Shown here: in pieces, positions 33,112-40,505 of the stretch
Numbering within the stretch: the stretch's first letter is position 1
Layout of the letters: every line of letters begins with the position of its first letter
Assembly: GCF_009797025.1 (NCBI RefSeq)
Contig: NZ_CP047027.1
Coordinates: forward strand, 2,418,001 to 2,482,000
Direction: 5' to 3'
DNA from: Cellulophaga sp. L1A9
Lineage (GTDB): Bacteria > Bacteroidota > Bacteroidia > Flavobacteriales > Flavobacteriaceae
Length of the DNA stretch: 64,000 nt
Notes under the pieces: generated by a model
Seen by the model: only the letters and a program-made list of their open reading frames with translations
Told to the model about the DNA's origin: nothing
The model's database searches: none
Translations under genes and position numbers: made by a program

Positions 33112-33729
33112 ATGAAAAATTTAATAATATTTTTACTAATTATAAATACTTTACTAAGTTGTAAAGAGAATATAAAGCAACACGCAAATACTGAAGAGTT
33201 AGAAATAGAAAATTTAGAAATTAAGGAAGAAATTATTTTAAACGATACAATTACTACATGTATTTCTAAAAGGAAAGATTTTAAATTATTTGATAAGCTA
33301 AAAAAGGATAGAAAAATAGATATCTTGGATATCTCGGGATCGCAATTTTATTATGCTTCGAGAAAAAATGATGTTTACTCTTTATTTAATGGAGAAAACA
33401 TTAAGTGTGTCTCTTCTGCAAGTAGTGGTAAATATTCGTTCTTTAAGATTTTTTATAGAAAGGATTTAGAATCATTTGAAGTTTTCTCTAAAATAAATAA
33501 ATTAGAAGAAACTGATAGAAATTATGATAAGTATCATGGCTATTTTAAAAGAGGAATAGTTTTTTCTTTAGACTCAAAAGAAAACACAATTACACTCGTT
33601 ACATTCAATGTTTTCGCAGATAATAGTTTGCCCAAAAAAGTAAGGACATTTTTTAAGCAGAACGAAAATGCTTTTGAAAAAGTTTTTATGACTACCGGAA
33701 TTGGTACTGTTGAAATTCTTGTGGAGTAA
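33112..33729 (+). CDS. Lipoprotein of the duplicated block, gene A copy 2
   Basis: 205 residues, lipobox LLSC. It differs from the product of 13421-14038 only at scattered positions (for example NTEELEIENLEIK against NNEELEIEKLEIK) and ends ILVE. DNA identity is also very high, and the 20 bases before the ATG are the same. Function unknown; envelope immunity is inferred from context. Confidence 0.6.
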   Translation: MKNLIIFLLIINTLLSCKENIKQHANTEELEIENLEIKEEIILNDTITTCISKRKDFKLFDKLKKDRKIDILDISGSQFYYASRKNDVYSLFNGENIKCVSSASSGKYSFFKIFYRKDLESFEVFSKINKLEETDRNYDKYHGYFKRGIVFSLDSKENTITLVTFNVFADNSLPKKVRTFFKQNENAFEKVFMTTGIGTVEILVE

Positions 33730-33810
33730 GAGTTCTAATACCTTGTAATTTGATTCGGTAAGCTTATGATACGAGTTTTTTTTAATCATGTTTTCAGAAT
33801 AAACTTTTTT

Positions 33811-34383
33811 ATGAAAAATATATTCCTAATATTAAGTGTATTAACACTACTCTGCTGTAAAGCACAAACAGAAAACGTAGAATTAAGTTTTGAGAAAACC
33901 GATGCACCCCTTAAGATAATGGAGTCTTTTATTATGAATGATAGTATTTATGTTACTTTATTAAAACCTTATAGAGTTAAGGTAAAAAGTAATTATTCTA
34001 ACGACATAAAATTAAGTGAGATTTCAATAGGTCCTGATAATGATGGAGCGTCTGATCTGGGTAAATACTTAATTTTTACAGACAAAGAAAAATTGGCTCC
34101 TTATCCTAGAGGTGTTAAGTTTTCAGATTTCGAAATTAAGACTTTCGATATTTATATTGGTTATAAGATGTTTATCACAAATTTAGAGAAGAATGATCTT
34201 CTTAAAAATTCTGTTTTTTTAGAAGAAAATAGAGAGCGTAAAGTGTATGATCTTAGTAAAAGTGAAATAGCAGCTCGTTTTTTTGAACAGAAGATTACTG
34301 ATGACATAAGAGGGTATCTCTCCTTTAGTTTTTACAATTATGAAAATGAATTAGGTTTAAGAGAAACTATAGCTGTTGAGTAA
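33811..34383 (+). CDS. Lipoprotein of the duplicated block, gene B copy 2
   Basis: 190 residues, lipobox LLCC. ATG 33811 is chosen because it matches the start of the homolog at 14115; the open frame upstream to 33766 has no signal. Ends are almost identical to copy 1 (SFEKTDAPLKIMES and FFEQKITDDIRGYLSFSFYN). The middle differs (SNDIKLSEISIGPDNDG). No known domain. Confidence 0.6.
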   Translation: MKNIFLILSVLTLLCCKAQTENVELSFEKTDAPLKIMESFIMNDSIYVTLLKPYRVKVKSNYSNDIKLSEISIGPDNDGASDLGKYLIFTDKEKLAPYPRGVKFSDFEIKTFDIYIGYKMFITNLEKNDLLKNSVFLEENRERKVYDLSKSEIAARFFEQKITDDIRGYLSFSFYNYENELGLRETIAVE

Positions 34384-34448
34384 TGTTGTGTAAGATTGTT
34401 TACTATTATATAACTAAATTTAAAATTTGAGTTTTGGACACTTTATTT

Positions 34449-35048
34449 ATGACAATTCTTATTTCCATTTTTTTATCTATTTGGTATAAAATAGTTAAGA
34501 ATAAAAGGGGAAAAGAAAATTTAAGAAACGATAGAAGGTTGTTTGGGTTATTGAAGGAGTCTTTTTCATTTGCAATACCTACTAAAACCATAAGTATTGA
34601 TGGCTTTAGAAACGTTGAATATGTTGATACATATCGGACTTCTAATTCTGAAATTTTAGAGCAACGCAGAGTAAAAGAAAGTAGTAGGCTAAAAGGGAAA
34701 AGTTTTATAGAACGCTTTTTTGAAGAAGATACTAATGACCATGACTCAGTGATGCGGAACGTTACATTTTTTAGCACTCAGTTAACATTATCCTTTACCC
34801 ATAAAAATATAGCTTATAAATTTTATCCACGTCTTCCCATTAACGAGACAAAGATTAGTTATTTATTATCTAAACGAGAAAATTTAGTAGTTTACGTATT
34901 AAAATTTGACCCTAATAAAAAAAGTGATATTCCGGATGTTAATACATTAAAACAATATTTCTTTTTTTTAGATGTTAGATTTTTAAATATTGGCGGGCAG
35001 AAATTTATATATTTAGGGAGAGAGATTTTGGAGAAAAAGACTTGCTAG
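34449..35048 (+). CDS. Membrane-anchored protein, intact gene C of the duplicated block
   Basis: 199 residues with an N-terminal membrane helix (MTILISIFLSIWYKIVKNK) and a soluble domain with an Arg-rich part (EQRRVKESSRLKG) and FFFLDVRFLNIGGQKFIYLG. A TTG at 34434 would extend it by five residues; ATG 34449 is preferred. The stop codon TAG (35046-35048) lies inside repeat R7, so the 3' end may have been reshaped by the repeat. Copy 1 of this gene (14756) is broken. Unknown family. Confidence 0.6.
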   Translation: MTILISIFLSIWYKIVKNKRGKENLRNDRRLFGLLKESFSFAIPTKTISIDGFRNVEYVDTYRTSNSEILEQRRVKESSRLKGKSFIERFFEEDTNDHDSVMRNVTFFSTQLTLSFTHKNIAYKFYPRLPINETKISYLLSKRENLVVYVLKFDPNKKSDIPDVNTLKQYFFFLDVRFLNIGGQKFIYLGREILEKKTC

Positions 35049-35151
35049 CGAGAGTGTCACTTCCGATCCTGCATTACTTTCCTGTTTTGCGCTCAGTGTA
35101 GCTTTTTTGACTTTGTTCGTTGTGCTAAGTCGGGAGAATTTATGGAGCGCG
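35043..35151 (+). repeat. REP-like intercassette repeat, copy R7
   Basis: TGCTAGCGAGAGTGTCACTT carries a damaged palindrome; then CTGCATTACTTTCCTGTTTT, GCGCTCAGTGTAGC, and GCTAAGTCGGGAGAATTTAT with the end GGAGCGC. It overlaps the stop of gene C. The leader from 35152 to 35230 matches the one before the chimera at 15250. Confidence 0.85.
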
Positions 35152-35230
35152 ACAATATTTACTCATACAATTCAAAAATTTTGCTCCCTAAAAAGGGCTC
35201 TTTTCTAATTGTAAAAACTGATTTATTTTT

Positions 35231-35821
35231 ATGACTGGTATCGGAATTATTTTTAGTGTAGTATTATTTATTTGTGTTTACTTTTTTAGAAAACACAAAA
35301 CCAATATTATAAGAAGTGGAGGTCAATTAAAATCTATACGATTAGAAGAGCTTTCAACAATTCAGTTAGATAATTTAGTGGTAGATGGTTTTAATAGAAA
35401 AGAGGAGCAATTTGTGGATGAGTATGGTACCGTTTATACTCCTGAAAAGTACCAAGAGCATTTGCAATCGGAAAATATTTTTACCATGGGAAGGAAGTTT
35501 AGACAGGAGTCTGTTAAAAACTTTTTTTCAGTAGTTAATATTCCATTGTCCTATAATGGAAAGGACTATGAATTTAGATTGAAAATCCCTTTAGATGAAA
35601 TTACATTACGGATGAGGTTTTATAATAAAAAGACTACAAAAATTTATTTAAGTGAAAAGCAATATCTAGGTGGTAACATTCCACAGATGTCGGCTGAAGG
35701 TGTTATTCAAAACTCCTTCAAAGAGAATAAAGATAAAGAAGGCTATTTTATTATTGATTTAAGCTTTTTAGGATTACCTACAATAGGTTTAGAGTGTTTG
35801 GGGGCTATTACAATGGATTAA
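35231..35821 (+). CDS. Membrane-anchored protein, intact gene D of the duplicated block
   Basis: 196 residues. The N-terminal helix (GIIFSVVLFICVYFF) and next 20 residues are shared with the chimera at 15250. From STIQLDNLVVDGF onward it is a separate soluble domain with FFSVVNIPLSYNGKDYEFRL and TIGLECLGAIT. This is presumably the original form of gene D, which in copy 1 has been cut at RLEEL. Unknown family; context suggests an inner-membrane immunity protein. Confidence 0.6.
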   Translation: MTGIGIIFSVVLFICVYFFRKHKTNIIRSGGQLKSIRLEELSTIQLDNLVVDGFNRKEEQFVDEYGTVYTPEKYQEHLQSENIFTMGRKFRQESVKNFFSVVNIPLSYNGKDYEFRLKIPLDEITLRMRFYNKKTTKIYLSEKQYLGGNIPQMSAEGVIQNSFKENKDKEGYFIIDLSFLGLPTIGLECLGAITMD

Positions 35822-35838
35822 AGTTGAAAATCACTTCG

Positions 35839-35870
35839 CCTGCTAGCGCGAGTGTCACGCTCGTGCCTGT
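35839..35870 (+). repeat. REP-like palindrome only, copy R8
   Basis: GCCTGCTAGCGCGAGTGTCA, CGCTCGTGCCTG: just the palindromic core, without the right half. 35871-36101 shows no gene or other repeat. Confidence 0.75.
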
Positions 35871-36101
35871 TCTATTTTTTATTTCAACATATTTCAGTCT
35901 AAAAAAGTTGTAAAAAAGTCTCATGCTAATATTTGTGAATGAGTCGTAAACCATAGTAAAAACAATACTTAGCCTATATAAAGCAAGGACAAAAGGATAA
36001 TAAAATACAATAAACTATTTTTACTCCTGTTTCATGCCCTTGCCTGAAGCTATAATTTACAATAAAAAAATATCCATGAAGAATAATAAATTCAACTTTA
36101 A

Positions 36102-36569
36102 ATGAAAGGAGACGTAGTAGCTACTAGTGTATTCTGCTTAATTCTACTTGCTGGGGGTACATTTCTTTATTTTTCTATAAGTCGTACTATTGAAACGGTA
36201 AATTTTATTCAAAACTCTGAACTGACAACAGGATACATTAGCGGGTTTGAGGTAGCCTATAATACAAATACTAGTGATAGTTCTTCTGATACTAGGTACA
36301 CTCAAGTGTTGTTCGTTGATAATAGAGGGGCAAATGTTTATATTCGCTCTTCCAGTTCAAGTTCTTTTACTACAGATAGAATAGGAGACGAAGTTGAAGT
36401 ACGCTATATTACAGGAAGAAGCAACGAAGCTCGGATTGCTAGCTTTTTCTTAGATATGTGGGGCTTAACACTTTTATTTGGTTTGTTTGGAATAGTTTTT
36501 ACTGCTCCGGGAATAATTTTTGTTTGGAATGCACTTTATGATGTTATTACTAATTTAACTTCTAAGTGA
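36102..36569 (+). CDS. DUF3592-type membrane protein
   Basis: 155 residues with a membrane helix at each end (about 8-28 and 118-142) and a beta domain between them containing YTQVLFVDNRGANVYIRSS and GDEVEVRYITGR, the DUF3592 layout. Biochemical role unknown; in other bacteria the domain is common among small membrane proteins and near toxin genes. It lies between repeats R8 and R9, so it may be one more cassette gene. Confidence 0.65.
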   Translation: MKGDVVATSVFCLILLAGGTFLYFSISRTIETVNFIQNSELTTGYISGFEVAYNTNTSDSSSDTRYTQVLFVDNRGANVYIRSSSSSSFTTDRIGDEVEVRYITGRSNEARIASFFLDMWGLTLLFGLFGIVFTAPGIIFVWNALYDVITNLTSK

Positions 36570-36582
36570 TGGTTTTCTGATT

Positions 36583-36688
36583 TCCTGCGAGTGTCACACG
36601 CGTACCCACATTACTTCATGTTTTGAGCTCAATATAGCTTTTATACTTTGTTTGTTTCGCTAAGTTGGGAAATTTGTGGGGTGTAGCT
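36583..36688 (+). repeat. REP-like intercassette repeat, copy R9 (last)
   Basis: CTGCGAGTGTCACACGCGTA, CCCACATTACTTCATGTTTT, GAGCTCAATATAGCTTTTAT, GTTTGTTTCGCTAAGTTGGG and the end TTTGTGGGGTGTAGC. It marks the right edge of the island; the adjoining genes are of a normal kind. Confidence 0.8.
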
Positions 36689-36728
36689 AAAACTAGAAAG
36701 ATTTTTTTTGTAAAAGTAAACGGGTATT

Positions 36729-36771
36729 CATACGCTAAGGCATGCCATAAAGATGAATGCTTTAGCGTATG
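36729..36771. other. Long inverted repeat at the island edge
   Basis: Arms CATACGCTAAGGCAT (36729-36743) and ATGCTTTAGCGTATG (36757-36771) pair at 14 of 15 positions with a 13-base loop. No T-run follows on the plus strand. It lies between the converging 36102 and 36802 genes, so it may be a bidirectional terminator or a recombination site. Confidence 0.55.
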
Positions 36772-36801
36772 TTAACTAGCTCAATTAAATAGTTATTGCT
36801 G

Positions 36802-37113
36802 CTATTTCCCAGATTTATCTAGGTTAGCACGCTCAGGCTCTTCAAGATTGTCTTTACTATCTCCACCCTGACTATAAAGTGTGTTTTCCTCGTCTTTTAA
36901 ACCAAGGTTTGGTGTAAGGTTTACTTCATATCTTCCTGGAACATCTAAGTCCTCCCCAGAAAAATCAATACGGTTTTTTCTGTCTTGTAATAGCGAATCA
37001 TCTCCAGTATCCATGCTCAAGCCTTTTTTTCCTAAAGCTTGTAAATCATCTTCAGTTACATTTGAATTATATTTTTCTGTTGCTACGACGTCTTTATTTC
37101 TACTCTTTTCCAT
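36802..37113 (-). CDS. Small acidic hydrophilic protein of unknown function
   Basis: 103 residues, highly charged, with no hydrophobic segment or Cys. It contains VTEDDLQALGKKGLSMDTGD and FSGEDLDVPGRYEVNLTPN, followed by a Glu/Asp/Lys tail. It looks largely disordered. Similar short proteins with a DLDVPG-type motif occur in Bacteroidota, but I cannot name a family. It is the first gene outside the island on the right and is read toward it. Confidence 0.55.
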   Translation of the reverse strand: MEKSRNKDVVATEKYNSNVTEDDLQALGKKGLSMDTGDDSLLQDRKNRIDFSGEDLDVPGRYEVNLTPNLGLKDEENTLYSQGGDSKDNLEEPERANLDKSGK

Positions 37114-37298
37114 GTTTATTGTTTTTAATTTGTCTTAGCAAGTTCTATTTTCTTCCTCATAATAATTGACGCAGTTCGTTTAATTATTGCTTCGCAAGCC
37201 ATTAGTGCTTCTGAGTTGTTAGGAAATGAAGGTAGACACCCTTCTTTTGTTTTAAAAATGTCGTAATTTTATAAAGATTAAATTAAAGCTATTCTAAG

Positions 37299-38456
37299 AT
37301 GCCGCTGTATCATAAACAAGGAAAAATACCTCAAAAGAGACATACTATTTTTAAAAAACCTGATGGGACTTTGCATTACGAACAATTGTTTGGCACCATT
37401 GGTTTTGACGGAATGTCTTCTTTAATGTATCATTTACACAGACCTACTCAGATAAAAGAGGTGGGTGATTCTATTGATATTTCTCCGAAAGCAGCAGTAG
37501 AACATAATATTAAGTCGCGCTTATTAAAAGGCTTTCAAGTACAACCTGTAGATGATTATTTAGAGAGTAGAGTTACGGTGCTATTTAATAACGATGTACA
37601 TGTAGGGTTGGCAGCACCAAAAAAATCGATGACGGCGTATTTTTACAAGAATACAGATGCAGATGAATTATTATTTATTCATAAAGGTACGGGCACACTA
37701 AAGACTATGCTTGGTGAAATTCCGTTTGAATATGGTGATTATTTGGTCATACCTCGTGGGATGATTTATCAAATACATTTTGATACTGAGGAGAATCGAC
37801 TTTTGGTGACAGAAAGTTATCACCCTATTTATACGCCTAAAAGATACCGTAACTATTTCGGACAGCATTTAGAACATTCTCCATTTTGTGAGCGTGATTT
37901 TAAACTGCCGGAAAACCTACAATCGTATGACGAAAAGGGTGAATTTTTAATGAAAGTGAAAAAGCAAGGACAATTGCATCATTTAACCTATGCAACACAT
38001 CCTTTTGATGTGGTTGGTTGGGATGGTTATAATTTTCCTTACGGATTTTCTATCCATAATTTTGAGCCCATAACAGGGAGAGTGCATCAACCGCCACCAG
38101 TACATCAAACTTTTGAAACCAGCGCTTTTGTGGTATGTTCTTTTGTGCCAAGATTGTATGATTATCATCCGCAATCAATACCAGCGCCCTATAATCATTC
38201 TAATATAGATTCTGATGAGGTACTCTATTATGTAGATGGTGATTTTATGAGCAGAAAGAGTGTAGATCAAGGCTATATTTCATTGCATCCTGCAGGCATA
38301 CCTCACGGTCCGCACCCGGGAACCTACGAAGCTAGTATCGGGAAATCTAAAACCGAAGAATTAGCGGTAATGATTGATACCTTTAAGCCACTGAAATTAA
38401 CGCAAGCGGCTCTAGATATTGATGATGGTAAGTATTATAAATCTTGGATGGAATAG
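37299..38456 (+). CDS. hmgA: Homogentisate 1,2-dioxygenase
   Basis: 385 residues, a cytosolic iron enzyme that opens the ring of homogentisate to maleylacetoacetate in tyrosine and phenylalanine breakdown. The N-terminus has YHKQGKIPQKRHTIF, and the C-terminal cupin part has PPPVHQTFE, DSDEVLYYVDGDFM and SLHPAGIPHGPHPG with the iron-ligand His and Glu residues. It is shorter than the human enzyme but typical of this bacterial branch. Partner genes of the pathway are not in the window. Confidence 0.93.
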   Translation: MPLYHKQGKIPQKRHTIFKKPDGTLHYEQLFGTIGFDGMSSLMYHLHRPTQIKEVGDSIDISPKAAVEHNIKSRLLKGFQVQPVDDYLESRVTVLFNNDVHVGLAAPKKSMTAYFYKNTDADELLFIHKGTGTLKTMLGEIPFEYGDYLVIPRGMIYQIHFDTEENRLLVTESYHPIYTPKRYRNYFGQHLEHSPFCERDFKLPENLQSYDEKGEFLMKVKKQGQLHHLTYATHPFDVVGWDGYNFPYGFSIHNFEPITGRVHQPPPVHQTFETSAFVVCSFVPRLYDYHPQSIPAPYNHSNIDSDEVLYYVDGDFMSRKSVDQGYISLHPAGIPHGPHPGTYEASIGKSKTEELAVMIDTFKPLKLTQAALDIDDGKYYKSWME

Positions 38457-38592
38457 TTCGTTAGTAATGATGTGTTAAAGCCTGAGTTTTTTTGCTTTTC
38501 ATGTAGAAATTATTTTTCTCTTGCAAGTATATTTATTAGCAAATAGTTTTAGTAAAGAATAGAAAGTCAAAACAAATTCGTATATTTATTTT

Positions 38593-38862
38593 ATGTCAAA
38601 AAAAATAATATATACAAAGAAACTTGGCAATAAAGTAGCTGTGTCAGCGAAACCAGATGTTTTACGGAAATTTCACGTGATTAATAGTGTTGGTAGAAAA
38701 TGGGCTGTAGTGGCAGATGGCAGTACTCTTCCAACTAAAGTATTTACTACAAAATTTAAAGCGATTGAATTTGCAACGAAAACTGCTTGTAAAATTGAAG
38801 GTGAGGTTGTAATTCATAAAAATACTGGAGAAATCGAAAAACGATTTTCTGTAGCAAAATAA
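38593..38862 (+). CDS. DUF2188 protein
   Basis: 89 residues. The core KFHVINSVGRKWAVVADGS followed by KFKAIEFATKTACKIEGEVV and IHKNTGEI matches the DUF2188 pattern of two strands, a helix, and a closing strand with H-x-G. The function of DUF2188 is unknown. It ends 12 bp before the next gene, so the two are one transcription unit. Confidence 0.75.
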   Translation: MSKKIIYTKKLGNKVAVSAKPDVLRKFHVINSVGRKWAVVADGSTLPTKVFTTKFKAIEFATKTACKIEGEVVIHKNTGEIEKRFSVAK

Positions 38863-38874
38863 TCAAACTTCCAC

Positions 38875-39504
38875 ATGGCATTTGATAAAAATGTTTTTAT
38901 AAATTGTCCTTTTGACAATGATTTTAGACCTCTTCTTAAAGCTTTAGTTTTTGAATTAATTTATTTAGGATTTTCACCCAAATTATCTCAGACTCTTTCC
39001 TCTTCTTCAATTAGAGTAAACGAAATTAAAAATTTAATAAGAACTTGTAAATTCGGTATACACGATTTATCAAGGAGTAAAGCTATGATTATTGGTGAAT
39101 TACCTAGATTTAATATGCCTTACGAATTAGGGTTAGATATAGGAGCATTAGAATTCGGTAGCAAAAATTTAAAGACTAAAAAAATTTTAATTTTAGAAAC
39201 CGAAAAATATCATTACCAAAAAGTAATTTCGGATATAGCAGGACAAGATATTGAAAATCATGATGATGATCCAAAAACTCTAATTACGAAGGTTAGGAAT
39301 TGGTTTTCGGCTAACTTTCCAGAAGAGACTCTTGTCGTTCAAAGTGTTATTTGGATTGCTTATAATCAGTTTATAGACGATTTAGGATCTAATCTATCTG
39401 GGACATATACTGAGGAGGAAATTGAGGAAATGCCAATAGGTGACTTTATTAAATTCGTAACAGATTGGATTACAGAGTTCAAAGTGAGAGATGTTGATGT
39501 ATAA
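38875..39504 (+). CDS. Rossmann-type protein (TIR/deoxyribosyltransferase-like), possible defense gene
   Basis: 209 residues, soluble. The N-terminal part VFINCPFDNDFRPLLKAL, then RVNEIKNLIRTCKFGIHDLS and LPRFNMPYELGLDIGA is a conserved family in bacteria that resembles nucleoside 2-deoxyribosyltransferase and TIR folds (nucleotide-binding Asp, Ser and Glu spread over these motifs). The C-terminal half is helical and acidic. The family is often encoded as a pair with a small gene, as here with DUF2188. A role in anti-phage signalling through NAD or nucleotide cleavage is inference only. Confidence 0.5.
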   Translation: MAFDKNVFINCPFDNDFRPLLKALVFELIYLGFSPKLSQTLSSSSIRVNEIKNLIRTCKFGIHDLSRSKAMIIGELPRFNMPYELGLDIGALEFGSKNLKTKKILILETEKYHYQKVISDIAGQDIENHDDDPKTLITKVRNWFSANFPEETLVVQSVIWIAYNQFIDDLGSNLSGTYTEEEIEEMPIGDFIKFVTDWITEFKVRDVDV

Positions 39505-39546
39505 CGTAAAGAAACACAATTTTAAATCATTCATTGATGTGATTTT

Positions 39547-40500
39547 TCAAAAACCATGCATCACAAAGTGCACTAGTGAGGCGGCTAATTTAGCCGTTTG
39601 CCCATCGCTATCATAGGTAGGGTTCATTTCTGCAATATCTAGGCTAATTAGTTTTTTACTATCCATAATTACTCTGAGGCTTTCTAAAACAATATTGGGG
39701 GCAAATCCCATAGGAGATGGTGCGCTTACTCCTGGAGCATAGGCAGATGAAAATCCGTCTAAATCTAGGGTAGTATAGACATAATCTACGTCTTCGATAA
39801 ATTGCATTAAGATGAGTTGCACATGCTCTAAATAGTGCATATTAAAATGTGCCGTTTCTAGATATTTTACGTTTAATGAATCGGCTGTTTCAAATAATGT
39901 TTTATCATTTGCATCTCTGCGAATGCCTAAGCACATATAATTGAAAACGGCACCTTCTTTTTGGCATTCTTGCGCAATCTGATAAAACGGAGTGCCAGAA
40001 GTATTCCCGGTAGTATTCCGTCTTAAATCAAAATGTGCGTCAAAATTTATAATCCCAATTTTTTTGTTTCCTAAGTGTTTTTTTATGCCTTGGTAATGCC
40101 CGAAAGCAATATCATGTCCGCCACCCAATACAATAGGGAATGTATTTAAGGATAGTAATTGCGCTATGGTTTGAGATAAATCTTCTTGCGCTTGCTCCAT
40201 TTTACCCTCTCGGCAAAGAATCGTACCACAATCTAATAATTCCATGTCATCTGCTAAATGATTTGGAAATTTACCTAAAGACTGACGAATAGCGTCTGGG
40301 CCTTTTGCAGCGCCAATTCTACCTTGATTTCTTTTTACACCTTCATCACAAGCATAGCCTAATAAGGCAATTGTTTTTTGATTTTTTGCTCGTGTTATGT
40401 CATCAATAGCACTGCAGTGTACTTTTTCGTGTAAGTAGAGTTTTTGTTCAGAGGTTCTGCCAGACCATAATTCGGGGGGTGTTTTTTTGTATGCCAACAT
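39547..40500 (-). CDS. hutG: Formimidoylglutamase (HutG), arginase family
   Basis: 317 residues. Arginase-fold metal motifs are present: LGGGHDIAFGH, NFDAHFDLR and TLDLDGFSSAYAPGVSAP. It hydrolyses N-formimino-L-glutamate to glutamate and formamide, the last step of histidine breakdown. It starts 5 bp after hutU and is the last gene of the minus-strand hut operon. A different arginase-family activity is possible in principle, but the operon settles it. Confidence 0.92.
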   Translation of the reverse strand: MLAYKKTPPELWSGRTSEQKLYLHEKVHCSAIDDITRAKNQKTIALLGYACDEGVKRNQGRIGAAKGPDAIRQSLGKFPNHLADDMELLDCGTILCREGKMEQAQEDLSQTIAQLLSLNTFPIVLGGGHDIAFGHYQGIKKHLGNKKIGIINFDAHFDLRRNTTGNTSGTPFYQIAQECQKEGAVFNYMCLGIRRDANDKTLFETADSLNVKYLETAHFNMHYLEHVQLILMQFIEDVDYVYTTLDLDGFSSAYAPGVSAPSPMGFAPNIVLESLRVIMDSKKLISLDIAEMNPTYDSDGQTAKLAASLVHFVMHGF

Positions 40501-40505
40501 GTTTA

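Noticed and set aside
13290..36688. The repeated elements as a CRISPR array
   Set aside because: Copies are too long, too diverged and separated by whole genes; there are no short uniform spacers and no cas genes.
13290..36688. The repeated elements as integron attC sites with a cassette array
   Set aside because: The palindrome is only at one end, no GTTRRRY core sites are seen and no integrase gene is present. Homologous exchange explains the pattern more simply.
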